Below, piece by piece: positions 42,570-51,528 of a stretch of DNA of 64,000 nucleotides. The stretch covers positions 6,234 to 70,233 of the forward strand of contig CAAEUW010000027.1 of the NCBI GenBank assembly GCA_900759325.1, read 5' to 3'. Made by a program: the position numbers and the translations under genes. A model generated the notes under the pieces. It made no database searches, was not told the origin of the DNA, and saw only the letters and a program-made list of their open reading frames with translations. Positions within the stretch are counted from its first letter, which is position 1. The number at the start of each line of letters is the position of its first letter. This DNA comes from an uncultured Peptostreptococcus sp. (GTDB taxonomy: Bacteria; Bacillota; Clostridia; Peptostreptococcales; Peptostreptococcaceae).

Positions 42570-43547
42570 TTATTTAAAGCTAGCAGCTAGGTCTACTAGG
42601 CCGTGACCATAGTATGTTGAGCTTTTAGAATTTATAGAGATTATCAGACCCCCGTCTTCCCAATCTATATTTTTATTTTCAGACAAGATGGCCTTTTTGC
42701 CATTAAAGTAGACATATCTGGCCTGGCTTGATCCTGTTTCATAGGCATTTGCCTTCTTGGCAAGTCTTTCCTGGACGTAGATTTTTGCACCATCCTTTTC
42801 TAGGACAAAGTCTGCCATATCACTAGCTGGAAGACCATTTTCATCCTTAAAGAGGCTTAGCTCTACCAGCTTAAAGTCCTTAGGAAGCCTTGGACTAAAG
42901 GCTAGGTGTTCTTTAGCTGCTTCAAGTGACTGGAACTTGATAATATTTTTGTCTAGCTTCTTATCACTATCCTTTTCTAGGATATATGTACCATTTTTTT
43001 CATCAATCTCACTGATTTTGTTGCCATCTATGTCAAATATGCCAGCCTTTTTACCATCCTTGTAGCTGATTTCATCTATTTGCCTACCCTGGGCGTCATA
43101 TATCTTACCCCTTAAATTTTCTGGGAAGTGGTAGATTAGCTGGCCCAAATCGACAAGTGGCCTTTCAACTTGAACAGTAACATAGCCATTTTCTGTACTT
43201 AGGGTATCAGTGGTTACAAATATTTCACTTCCTATAACTGGTATACCTATACCTGAAACTAGGAGTAGGCCTGCTATTGATGCAGCTATTAGCCTTCTTG
43301 CCCTGCGTCTAGAAGGAGCCTTAAACCCTTTGTCTCTAGCCATATTAATAACCTTATCTTCTTTTATAGTTTTCATTTCAATTATGTCAGATAGTCCCTG
43401 TTTTGCATCTTGGGACTTGCCTCCTTGCAGACTAGACTTAATCCTATCCCTAGTGGCTTGACTAGGTGAAAATTCTTGGTCTAGCCCTTCTCTTAGGTCT
43501 ATTTCAAATTTAAGATTATTTAAGTCATTTATATCGTTTATGTTCAT
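42570..43547 (-). CDS. Anti-sigma factor-like protein with DUF4367
   Basis: A 325-residue single-pass membrane protein. The first ~75 residues are cytosolic and charged, a hydrophobic segment (RLIAASIAGLLLVSGIGIP) follows, and the outer part ends in a DUF4367-like region (VYFNGKKAIL). That layout, plus its place 54 bases after an ECF sigma gene, marks it as the cognate membrane anti-sigma factor. The ATG at 43547 follows AGGAGG. Confidence 0.72.
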   Translation of the reverse strand: MNINDINDLNNLKFEIDLREGLDQEFSPSQATRDRIKSSLQGGKSQDAKQGLSDIIEMKTIKEDKVINMARDKGFKAPSRRRARRLIAASIAGLLLVSGIGIPVIGSEIFVTTDTLSTENGYVTVQVERPLVDLGQLIYHFPENLRGKIYDAQGRQIDEISYKDGKKAGIFDIDGNKISEIDEKNGTYILEKDSDKKLDKNIIKFQSLEAAKEHLAFSPRLPKDFKLVELSLFKDENGLPASDMADFVLEKDGAKIYVQERLAKKANAYETGSSQARYVYFNGKKAILSENKNIDWEDGGLIISINSKSSTYYGHGLVDLAASFK

Positions 43548-43601
43548 AATTATTCCTCCTATGCTATCTATAATAGGCACGCATAAATATTAGTGCTTGT
43601 T

Positions 43602-44084
43602 TTACGTGAGTTCTGCCTTGAGTTTTTTCAAGGCCCTAAATAGGACAACACCTACATTTTCACTTGATATACCTAAGAGGTCACCTATATCAGTGTTCTT
43701 CATGTCAGCCCCATACCTATAGGCAATGATTGTACGCTCCCTGTCATTTAATGAAGCTAGGGCAAGTCTTAGGTCAGACCTCTCGTCTGACATTTGGACT
43801 ATTTCCTCGGGTGACTGCCCAGTATCAACCAAGAGACTAGCGGTATCTATGCTTATGGTAGTAACCTGCTTTTTCCTATAGAAGCTAGCTATTTCATTTT
43901 TGACTATGGAAAAAAGCCAGGTGTCGAAGCTAGACTTGTCAGGGGAGTAGGTGTCTAGCTTATTATTGACCTTTTCAAATACGAGTAGGGCAATATCTTC
44001 GGCATCCATATGGTTTAGTGTTTTTATATTTATAAACCTGTAAACCCTATCAAAATATTTATCAAAGATATCTTCAAAATTCAA
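43602..44084 (-). CDS. ECF-type RNA polymerase sigma factor
   Basis: A 160-residue sigma-70 family protein. DAEDIALLVFEKV with WLFSIVKNEIASFYRKK is region 2, and LNDRERTIIAYRYG...NTDIGDLLGIS is region 4. It directs RNA polymerase to an unknown regulon. TTG at 44084 has GGGAGGTGG six bases upstream; an in-frame ATG at 44099 lies before that site. The anti-sigma gene follows on the same strand. Confidence 0.92.
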   Translation of the reverse strand: MNFEDIFDKYFDRVYRFINIKTLNHMDAEDIALLVFEKVNNKLDTYSPDKSSFDTWLFSIVKNEIASFYRKKQVTTISIDTASLLVDTGQSPEEIVQMSDERSDLRLALASLNDRERTIIAYRYGADMKNTDIGDLLGISSENVGVVLFRALKKLKAELT

Positions 44085-44182
44085 AGAACCACCTCCCATT
44101 CTTGTAAATTTAATTAATCTAGATTAATTGTAACCTCTTTCACCTATATATACGTTTAAAATTAGTTTTTCATTAACAAAAA

Positions 44183-44262
44183 AGTAAAAAAAATCCCCTA
44201 GACGGATATGAACCTTTTTACTGGCAAGTCAGCAAAGAGGATACATATCAGCCAAGGGGATC
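44183..44262 (-). terminator. Terminator of the CWB2 protein gene
   Basis: On the minus strand ATCCCCT (44261-44255) pairs with AGGGGAT (44199-44193), and a run of eight T follows. Inner arms GATATG/CATATC extend the structure. Confidence 0.75.
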
Positions 44263-44335
44263 CTTATTAATTATTTTCAAAATACGAAAGTCTACATTTT
44301 AGATAGGCAAGGAGGCCTACTTATAGGATTATAAA

Positions 44336-45604
44336 TTATCTAAATACCAGATAAAGGTTATTTTCCCTATTTTCCGTAAAGCTATAAGGAGTCTTTTCAA
44401 GAACTAGGGGACTCTGGTACTTAACACTCATCACAGATGTAACAATATCCTTAACCAAATACTTGTCGCTTAGGCAAATATAGGACTTTGCATTAGGGTA
44501 TAGGGTATTAACTATCCTTGCAGAGGTATCAAACCTATCCTTGCCAGCAATCCTATTAATCCTTACATTCTTTTTAGCCAATTGACCGTACACACCGCTA
44601 GCTATGGTATTGTCACCACCTATGGCCAAGATGCTTGACCCAGGATCTACCACATTGTAGGTAACATTTGGCATAGTATTTTTTCTTGTTAAAAGTATAG
44701 GTAGCTTCTTTTCAAAGGCGTATGAAGAAATAGAAGGTGTATCGTAGTAGTGGTCTCCACCGGCAAGTATATAGGACTTGTCTGACCTCATAAAGCTTGC
44801 AATATTAGCAGATGTTTCATACCTGTCCTGACCCGAGAAGTCATATATTTTGTAGCCCTTAGCCCTTAGGTCATCTTTTACATTTTTTGATATAACCATT
44901 TCTCCAGATAGGATGTAGATGTTCTTTGCATGGAGTCTGGTTAGCTCAGCTAGGAGACCTTCATCAAGCCTGTCCCTATCAGATAATAGTATAGGGGCAT
45001 ATAGGTGGCCAGCCATAGAAGCCGAGCACAGGGCATCAGGAATACTATCTTTACCAACTAGAACAACATTTTCATTCCTTCCAAAACTAGCCTCTGAAAT
45101 TTTAACAGACATTTCAATTGGTCCAGCTTTTTCAAGTCCACCTGGTTTGTATGGATTTTCTAGATTGATGCTTACATGATTGCTAGAATTTACGATCTTC
45201 ATTATCTCTGAATATAGGTTGACCCTTGTCCTATAGGTATTAAAATTATGTGGGCCATCCTTTTTGCTGATGGTCATGTAGTAGTAGTCACCGCCAGAAG
45301 TTTTTTCGCTAATTCCAATTTCATACCCATCAACATAGATTACAAAATCATAGGTTTTAATCCTTGTTTCACTATTGTAGTAGTCTACCTTTATTGAATC
45401 TAGTAGGCCAGCAAGTTTGTCCTGTAGGGCCTTGTCATTTAGATTGTACTTTGGGCCGAAGAAGTCACCAAAGACAAAGCTCTTGGAATCCTTTACCACT
45501 TTATTAATATCGATATCGATCTTGTCAGCAGCATTTACTACAGCTAGAGAAGATGCTGAAATAGTAGCAGCCAAGACGGAAGCCACAATTTTTTTCCTAG
45601 TCAT
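44336..45604 (-). CDS. Cell wall-binding repeat 2 (CWB2) protein
   Basis: A 422-residue secreted protein. The signal peptide is MTRKKIVASVLAATISASSL..NAAD. After an N-terminal ~145-residue region without a match come three CWB2 repeats, recognisable by DRYETSANIA, DRFDTSARIV and the SGEMVIS / GGDNTIA turns. CWB2 modules anchor proteins to the anionic wall polymer. The N-terminal region would be the functional part. AGGAG-type site precedes the ATG. Confidence 0.92.
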   Translation of the reverse strand: MTRKKIVASVLAATISASSLAVVNAADKIDIDINKVVKDSKSFVFGDFFGPKYNLNDKALQDKLAGLLDSIKVDYYNSETRIKTYDFVIYVDGYEIGISEKTSGGDYYYMTISKKDGPHNFNTYRTRVNLYSEIMKIVNSSNHVSINLENPYKPGGLEKAGPIEMSVKISEASFGRNENVVLVGKDSIPDALCSASMAGHLYAPILLSDRDRLDEGLLAELTRLHAKNIYILSGEMVISKNVKDDLRAKGYKIYDFSGQDRYETSANIASFMRSDKSYILAGGDHYYDTPSISSYAFEKKLPILLTRKNTMPNVTYNVVDPGSSILAIGGDNTIASGVYGQLAKKNVRINRIAGKDRFDTSARIVNTLYPNAKSYICLSDKYLVKDIVTSVMSVKYQSPLVLEKTPYSFTENRENNLYLVFR

Positions 45605-45821
45605 TTTACCACTCCTTTACATTATGTAAATATAATTTATAGTATATTTAATTGTATACCTTTTACGGATAAAAATCAATTCAAGTTCAGTATAATCAAG
45701 GCTAAGAGAAAATGTATAATGGAGTGAAAAAATTGATATTGTAAATATGGAAAAGTTTTTCTTTTAATATTCTTAGGAATAAGATATAATTAGGGTAAAA
45801 TTAGAATTTTTGGAGGGAATT

Positions 45822-46373
45822 ATGTCGTTTTTAACAAATCACTATGTCTTGTCATTTATCAAATTTGCGATATTGGCAACTCTAGGAGAGGTAATAGCAA
45901 ACAGCATGAGAAATAAGAAGCTGACTATACCTCATTCAATTGGATACAGGATGCTTATCTGGGGTCTTCTGGGTGTATGGATAGCCTTCATGATGGGTAT
46001 ATTCGCTGAGGCTATGGGAGCTAAATTGGCCAAGTCTAGCTCAACAATCCTGCATACTAAGCTTGCTTTTGCATTCTTAACTTCACTGGTAATGAATACA
46101 TCATTCGGTCCAGTATTCATGGTATTGCATAAGCACACAGATACCTATTTAGACCTGAGATATGAAACTAAGGGAGCTAAGGTATCTATCAAGGATATTT
46201 GCTCAAGAATTGACTATTTTGCCTATGGAAAGAATGTTCTATGGGGAACAATACCAACATTCTGGTTGCCAGCACATACAGTGACATTCTTGCTGCCAGG
46301 CGAGTTCAGAGTTATATTTGCAGCTCTACTATCAATATGTCTAGGTATCCTACTTTCACTAAAGTCAAAATAG
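45822..46373 (+). CDS. Multi-pass membrane protein, Mpv17/PMP22-like
   Basis: A 183-residue protein with about four helices. LATLGEVIANSMRNK near the start and IPTFWLPAHTVTFLLPGEFR near the end recall the Mpv17/PMP22 pattern (a W..P...F..P..R run). Function unknown. TGGAGGG lies directly before the ATG at 45822. Confidence 0.55.
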   Translation: MSFLTNHYVLSFIKFAILATLGEVIANSMRNKKLTIPHSIGYRMLIWGLLGVWIAFMMGIFAEAMGAKLAKSSSTILHTKLAFAFLTSLVMNTSFGPVFMVLHKHTDTYLDLRYETKGAKVSIKDICSRIDYFAYGKNVLWGTIPTFWLPAHTVTFLLPGEFRVIFAALLSICLGILLSLKSK

Positions 46374-46496
46374 GGATGGCCAAGGTGTATGATATGGGCT
46401 GGACCTAGATCATAGAAGATGATAAATAACAATAATTAAAGAAAGGCTTAAAGGGTCGAAAGTATGACCAAGGATGCCTGTAAAAAGAAAATTTAT

Positions 46497-46541
46497 ACCG
46501 ATTCCATTCTAGTTACAAGCTAGCAATTGGAGTCGGTTTTT
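46497..46541 (+). terminator. Rho-independent terminator
   Basis: ACCGATTCCA at 46497-46506 pairs with TTGGAGTCGGT at 46527-46537 (one G-T), with an inner CTAG/CTAG stem, then five T. It lies about 120 bases past the upstream gene. Confidence 0.85.
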
Positions 46542-46877
46542 CTTATATTAAAAATACCTAGATAAAGAAATTATATATTTTTTGAAAAAATTGAATATAT
46601 ATGAAAATATTGGATATATATAAAAATGAGTTAAACATAATTTGTAAATTTTAGTATCATTTAAATTAGTTCCCTGGGGTTAGCTTACCCTCAGGGAATT
46701 TTTTTATCATCTGAACTATTCTAACTCGAGGAGCTTTATATCTTGTCCAAGGCCATACCTACTCAAAGGGGATTTTTTGATAATCTAAGCCAAGTTACTA
46801 GTAGTTATTTTTTATTCACCCTGACCAAAAATATTCGTATACAACTTATTTATATTTAACTAAAACTGATTTATTTG
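46542..46877 (+). other. Gene-free stretch with a second orphan terminator
   Basis: About 335 bases with no supported gene. At 46670-46705 TTCCCTGGGGT pairs with ACCCTCAGGGAA followed by seven T, a strong terminator with no gene in front of it. The stretch from the previous terminator to this one is AT-rich and could encode a small RNA of up to ~100 bases. The remainder to 46877 shows nothing clear. Confidence 0.6.
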
Positions 46878-46886
46878 TGGTATAAT
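46878..46886 (+). promoter_or_regulatory. Extended -10 promoter for the YhgE/Pip gene
   Basis: TGGTATAAT, 55 bases before the chosen start. Confidence 0.6.
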
Positions 46887-46940
46887 TCCTAATATGTAAT
46901 TTAGATATTTCTAGTAGTTTTGAAAGCAAGGTGTTTGATT

Positions 46941-49130
46941 TTGAAGAAAATTTTCAATAAGGAATTCAAGGAGAGATATATTCCAGACCCATCAAAGGTT
47001 CATGAGATTTTGTATAAGGACTGTCAGGAGGTTTTGAAAAATCGTTTAATAGCACTTATAATAGTCGCTTTGATGATTTTTCCATCACTTTATGCCTGGT
47101 TTAATATAGAGGCCTTCTGGGATCCATACGGAAATACCAAGAACCTGAGCGTGGCCATAGTAAACCAGGACCAGGACTATGAATATAAGAACCAAAGACT
47201 TAACTTTGGTAACGACATAGTAAAAAACCTCAAGGAGAACAGGAGTCTTGACTGGCATTTTGTAGATTCCAAAACGGCAATTGAAGGCCTAAATACAGGT
47301 AGGTATTATGCAATCTTAACCATACCTAAGGACTTTACAGAGTCACTAATGTCTGTGACCCAGGTAGATGTAAGGAAGGCCAAGATTATATATACTACAA
47401 ATGAAAAAACAAATGCAATAGCAGAAAAGATAACTGACCAGGGGGCCAACAAGCTTCAAGCCAAGATTAGCAACCACTTAATCCATGTAATTAGCAAGAC
47501 ATCTCTAGGTGCTATGGGTGGCATATCGAATATGTCTGACGATATTAATCCAAAGCTGACGGCTATGAAGACATCCCTACAGAGGCTAGATGCCCAGCTA
47601 GTAAATAGTAAGAAGCTGGCAGAAAATAACAAGAATATGATAGGTGACCTAGACAAGTCTCTAGCTAGTTCAAAGACAAGTCTTGACGCAATGAAAAATA
47701 CTATAAATAGTACAAAGAGAATTAATGATGACATTGCTAGTATGGCTACAGATGCGACGTCGAGTATTCAATCTACGTCAGCTAGTATAAAGGCTGCCCT
47801 AAGAGATGTAGACAGGATTATGGATTCATCAGTCAGCCTAGCCCAGTCCCTAAGTTCAATAGGAGACCAAGGGGCCCCGCAGGCCATCGCAAGCATAGAA
47901 AATATTAGGGACAAGATAGACCAGGCAGCTACAAGAGTTAATAGCATTAGTCAGGTCCTAAATGACATAAATGTAGTGAATTCAAATGTCTTAAATAATG
48001 CAGTAACTAGGCTAAATAATGAATATAAGTCACTAACAGATGCTAGTTCTAGACTGGCATACCTTATTGACCAGGTAAATATGAGTAATAGTATGTCAAG
48101 CTCTATAGCCCAGGATGTTGTCAATATAGTTGGCGAATCAAGTGAAGGCATAAATAATTTTATTAGAGACTTTGATGACTTGGTTACTAGGCCACTTAGC
48201 AGGATAAATGGAAATGTGTCTACAGTAACTGGTGATATCAGGGCTATGGTTGATTCAACTAGCCAGCTATATCCAAGTGTAAATGGCTTTATAAATACTG
48301 CATCGTCCTTAAATAGCAGGGTCGGATCTAGTATTACAACACTTGAAATCTCAATAGATATATTGAGGGGACAGGTTTCTGACTCTATAAAGATGATTGA
48401 TGAAATACAGAACAATAAGGACCTAAAGGCCTTTAACAATGTAATTAAGTCAAATATACTTGAAAGGGCAGACTTTATAAAGAACCCAGTGGAAATAAAG
48501 GAAGAGAAGATGTATAAGGTGGCCAATTATGGTTCGTCTATGGCACCATTTTACAGTGTCTTGGCAGCCTGGGTAGGAGTTATTATCCTATCAACTATAT
48601 TGTCGACTGAGCCTAGCAAGGAGTATAGGAGTATAGATAGGTACTTTGGCAGACTATCATTCTTCCTTATCCTGTCTATTATCCAGTCGATGATAATATC
48701 AACAGGCGACCTCTTTATATTGGGAGTAACAGCAAAAGAACCAGTATTGTTTATATTGATATTGATGTTGTGTAGTATGGCCTTTTGTGTCCTTATATTT
48801 ACCCTGGTATCCTGCTTCAATACCCTGGGTAAGGGCATAGCCATGTTCCTACTAGTTATACAGATAGGAGGTTCAGGAGGTACCTTCCCAGTTCAGATGA
48901 CACCTACCTTCTTCAGGACAATAAACTCAGTCATACCATTTACATATGGTATAAATGCTTGTAGGGAGGCCATAGGTGGTGTCTACATGCCAAACCTAGT
49001 AAATGATATAGGGGCCCTCCTGGTATTTGCCCTTATACCACTAGTTTTTGGGGTAATGTTCAAGGAGAAAATAAACGACAGAATGGAGCCCTTATCAGAA
49101 AAGTTTGAGAAGAGTTTCTTGATACACTAG
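46941..49130 (+). CDS. YhgE/Pip domain membrane protein
   Basis: A 729-residue protein. The N-terminal helix and IFPSLYAWFNIEAFWDPYG are the YhgE/Pip N-terminal signature, a ~400-residue coiled region rich in Ser, Asn and Asp follows, and the C-terminal ~220 residues have the ABC-2-type membrane helices with GGSGGTFPVQMTP. The family includes a phage-infection protein (Pip receptor) and type VII secretion-associated proteins. TTG at 46941 follows AAGGTG; an upstream TTG at 46920 lacks a site. Confidence 0.92.
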   Translation: MKKIFNKEFKERYIPDPSKVHEILYKDCQEVLKNRLIALIIVALMIFPSLYAWFNIEAFWDPYGNTKNLSVAIVNQDQDYEYKNQRLNFGNDIVKNLKENRSLDWHFVDSKTAIEGLNTGRYYAILTIPKDFTESLMSVTQVDVRKAKIIYTTNEKTNAIAEKITDQGANKLQAKISNHLIHVISKTSLGAMGGISNMSDDINPKLTAMKTSLQRLDAQLVNSKKLAENNKNMIGDLDKSLASSKTSLDAMKNTINSTKRINDDIASMATDATSSIQSTSASIKAALRDVDRIMDSSVSLAQSLSSIGDQGAPQAIASIENIRDKIDQAATRVNSISQVLNDINVVNSNVLNNAVTRLNNEYKSLTDASSRLAYLIDQVNMSNSMSSSIAQDVVNIVGESSEGINNFIRDFDDLVTRPLSRINGNVSTVTGDIRAMVDSTSQLYPSVNGFINTASSLNSRVGSSITTLEISIDILRGQVSDSIKMIDEIQNNKDLKAFNNVIKSNILERADFIKNPVEIKEEKMYKVANYGSSMAPFYSVLAAWVGVIILSTILSTEPSKEYRSIDRYFGRLSFFLILSIIQSMIISTGDLFILGVTAKEPVLFILILMLCSMAFCVLIFTLVSCFNTLGKGIAMFLLVIQIGGSGGTFPVQMTPTFFRTINSVIPFTYGINACREAIGGVYMPNLVNDIGALLVFALIPLVFGVMFKEKINDRMEPLSEKFEKSFLIH

Positions 49131-49204
49131 CAAATTTCTAAAAAGTGTTATATACTGTATGAAAGTAATAAAAAATATTATTAGGGTAGTATGGAGGAAG
49201 TAAT

Positions 49205-49486
49205 ATGTTAACTGTATTTGTAAGGGTGAAGGTAAAGCCTGGTTTAGAGGAGGATTATGTGGCAGCAGCGAAGGCCTTGGTAAAGTCTTCAAGAAAAGAG
49301 CTGGAGAACATCACATATGATTTTTGTAAAATAAGCGGTGTAGACAATGAATACTGCTTTGTCGAGAGATGGGAGAGTCATTCAAGTCTAGAAAAGCACA
49401 TGGCTAGTCAGCACTATATAGATGCAAAGGCTGTGTTCGAGGAGTTAGTTGAGGAAAGTCAGACTACAATTGGGGAAAAAATATAG
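49205..49486 (+). CDS. ABM domain monooxygenase (quinol monooxygenase-like)
   Basis: A 93-residue ferredoxin-like protein of the antibiotic biosynthesis monooxygenase type: FVRVKVKPGLEEDYVAAAK, ERWESHSSLEKHMASQH. Such proteins work as dimers on quinols or act in stress; the substrate is not evident. GGAGGAAG precedes the ATG. It lies just upstream of the T-box promoter. Confidence 0.87.
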   Translation: MLTVFVRVKVKPGLEEDYVAAAKALVKSSRKELENITYDFCKISGVDNEYCFVERWESHSSLEKHMASQHYIDAKAVFEELVEESQTTIGEKI

Positions 49487-49510
49487 ATAATAAAAAAATA
49501 AAATTTCCTA

Positions 49511-49539
49511 TTGACTTTTATAAATTCTAATCGTATAAT
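49511..49539 (+). promoter_or_regulatory. Promoter of the T-box leader
   Basis: TTGACT (49511-49516), 17 bases, TATAAT (49534-49539): near-consensus. Confidence 0.85.
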
Positions 49540-49554
49540 TAGATACAACAAATA

Positions 49555-49790
49555 GATAAGAGCCGATGATGAAGAGAGTAGCTTAAATGAATTTACAGCG
49601 AGTCGGGGTTTTGGTGTGAGCCTGATATTGGATTTTAAAGTGAAGAGAGCTTTGGAGGTTATTAGAGGAATTAAGTATTCTAATAGGTTTCCCGCCTTAA
49701 GGGTTTGAGAGGACAAGATTTAATTGTCAATAAGAGTGGTAACGCGGTATATTCGTCTCTTAGCTAGTATTAGCTAAGAGACTTTTTTAT
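49555..49790 (+). promoter_or_regulatory. T-box riboswitch (first, complete; probable Arg specifier)
   Basis: A canonical T-box leader. Stem I carries the GATGA kink-turn part and the AGTA loop-E bases (49577-49580), with GAA (49642-49644) on the opposite side. One base further the specifier triplet reads AGA (49646-49648), an arginine codon; the offset is by comparison with the B. subtilis glyQS leader. The T-box sequence AAGAGTGGTAACGCGG is at 49732-49747 and its UGGU would pair with a tRNA ending ACCA. The terminator GTCTCTTAGCTA/TAGCTAAGAGAC (49755-49782) ends in six T. Uncharged tRNA binding should allow read-through. Confidence 0.9.
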
Positions 49791-49930
49791 TCTATTTACT
49801 GGGGTTAACTGGCCAGTCCTAGTAGATTGGGTGAAATAGTTACAAGACTTAGGACGATTGACTTGTCAATAAGAGTGGTAACGCGGTATATTCGTCTCTT
49901 AGCCAGTATTGGCTAAGGGACTTTTTTATT
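49791..49930 (+). promoter_or_regulatory. Second T-box antiterminator/terminator module, without Stem I
   Basis: AAGAGTGGTAACGCGG recurs at 49871-49886 and is followed by a second terminator, GTCTCTTAGCCA (49894-49905) with TGGCTAAGGGAC (49910-49921) and six T. Compared with the first, the inner pairs changed from CTA/TAG to CCA/TGG on both sides, so the stem is kept. Only ~80 bases separate it from the first terminator; they contain GTCCTA/TTAGGAC arms but not the loop-E and kink-turn parts of a specifier stem. Confidence 0.85.
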
Positions 49931-49965
49931 TTGAATTATTATATTATTTTTAAAGGAGAAGGAAA

Positions 49966-50811
49966 ATGAAAGCAGGATTGAAAAAATTATTAGCATTAGG
50001 ATTGGTAGCAGTTTTAGCAGTAGGTCTAGTTGGTTGTGGCAACAAGTCATCTGACAATTCAGGTGGAAACCAGACAGCCCTTGAACAGATTAAGAAGAAT
50101 AAGAAGTTAGTTGTGGCGACATCTCCTGACTATCCACCATTTGAGTTTATGGTATCAGAAAATGGCAAGAGTAAGATAGTAGGTGCTGACATAGACTTGG
50201 CACAGAAGATAGCAGACAAGCTAGGTGTAGAGCTAGAGCTAAAGGCTATGGACTTTGACGCCCTAGTACCAGCTCTACAGGCAGGTAAGGTAGATATGGT
50301 AATCACAGGCATGACACCAAATGAAAAACGTAAGAAGGCTGTAGACTTCTCAGATATCTACTTCAAGGGTGAAAATGCGGTAATAGTAAATGCTAAGGAT
50401 GCAGGTAAGTTTACTTCAGAAGACCAGCTTAAGAAGGCAAAATTAGGTGTCCAGAAGGGTTCTACTCAGGAAACATATGTTAAGGACAACCTAAAGGTTA
50501 CAAACTATAAGGCCCTAGTAGCAGTTCCAGACTTGATTGCCGATATGAAGAATGGTAACATAGATGCAGTAGTATTAAACAGCAAGGTTGCCGGTATAAA
50601 TGTTACTAAGTACGATGGCATAAAGGTTGTTGAAAACTTGAAGCTAACTAGTGGTGGGGATGAAGAAGCCATGGCAGTTGCTATAAAGAAGGGTGACAAT
50701 GCTGACCTTATCAAGTTGACAAATGAAGTTATCAAGGGACTACAAGACAGTGGTGAATACGACAAGATATTAGCCAATGCAGTAGACCTAGTTTCAAAAG
50801 AAACAAAATAA
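49966..50811 (+). CDS. Polar amino acid ABC transporter, substrate-binding lipoprotein
   Basis: A 281-residue lipoprotein (AVGLVGC, lipidated Cys at residue 24) of SBP family 3. KKNKKLVVATSPDYPPFEF opens the domain, and DFDALVPALQAGKVDMVI and GMTPNEKRKKAVDFS are the usual signatures. It captures an amino acid outside the cell; with the T-box reading AGA, arginine is the likely ligand. AAGGAGAAGG precedes the ATG. Confidence 0.93.
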   Translation: MKAGLKKLLALGLVAVLAVGLVGCGNKSSDNSGGNQTALEQIKKNKKLVVATSPDYPPFEFMVSENGKSKIVGADIDLAQKIADKLGVELELKAMDFDALVPALQAGKVDMVITGMTPNEKRKKAVDFSDIYFKGENAVIVNAKDAGKFTSEDQLKKAKLGVQKGSTQETYVKDNLKVTNYKALVAVPDLIADMKNGNIDAVVLNSKVAGINVTKYDGIKVVENLKLTSGGDEEAMAVAIKKGDNADLIKLTNEVIKGLQDSGEYDKILANAVDLVSKETK

Positions 50812-50844
50812 TATTAGAAGATATATGTAATAGAGGAGTTTAGG

Positions 50845-51519
50845 ATGGATTTTAGTTTTGTAAATGAGTACTACCTGTCATACCTACAGGGTGCAGGAGT
50901 TACAGTTTTATTATCTTTATTGGCCTTGTTATTCGGCTTTATGGTTGGCCTAGTAGCATGTGCATGCAAGATATCGAATAATTTTATATTAAGATGGATA
51001 GCAAATATCTATATTGAGGTTATCAGGGACACGCCACTACTTGTTCAGGTCACGATTATGGCATATGGTTTTCCAATGATCTTAGGTATCAAATACCCAA
51101 CTATGTTTGGTTATGACGATACATTTACAGCTGCAGTAATGGCCATGATACTAAATTCAGGGGCTTATATAGCTGAAATACTAAGGTCAGGTATATCTTC
51201 AGTTGACAAGGGTCAGATGGAGGCCAGTAGGTCTCTAGGCTTGACATACCTACAGTCAATGAGGTATATAATAGTTCCCCAGGCTGTAAAGAATATTCTA
51301 CCAGCCTTGGCTAACGAGTTTATATCACTTGTAAAGGAATCTGCCATAGTAGCCTTCGTAGGTGTAACAGATATCATGTTCGTAGCAAATTCAGTAAAGA
51401 ATTCAACTTATAATGGCTTTGGACCATACTTGTTTGCCGCATTGATTTACTTTGTAATTACCTTTACATTGTCAAAATTGGTAGGCTTATTAGAGAAGAA
51501 AATGACTGTAGAAAGATAG
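50845..51519 (+). CDS. Polar amino acid ABC transporter, permease
   Basis: A 224-residue HisM/GlnP-type permease with about five helices. IEVIRDTPLLVQV and the EAA loop EASRSLGLTYLQSMRYIIVP are diagnostic. It forms the membrane channel with the ATPase encoded ten bases downstream. Confidence 0.94.
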   Translation: MDFSFVNEYYLSYLQGAGVTVLLSLLALLFGFMVGLVACACKISNNFILRWIANIYIEVIRDTPLLVQVTIMAYGFPMILGIKYPTMFGYDDTFTAAVMAMILNSGAYIAEILRSGISSVDKGQMEASRSLGLTYLQSMRYIIVPQAVKNILPALANEFISLVKESAIVAFVGVTDIMFVANSVKNSTYNGFGPYLFAALIYFVITFTLSKLVGLLEKKMTVER

Positions 51520-51528
51520 GAGATTGTA

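Noticed and set aside
49791..49870. A hidden full Stem I for the second T-box
   Set aside because: Only about 80 bases are available and the kink-turn and loop-E bases are not visible; the GTCCTA/TTAGGAC arms form just a short stem.
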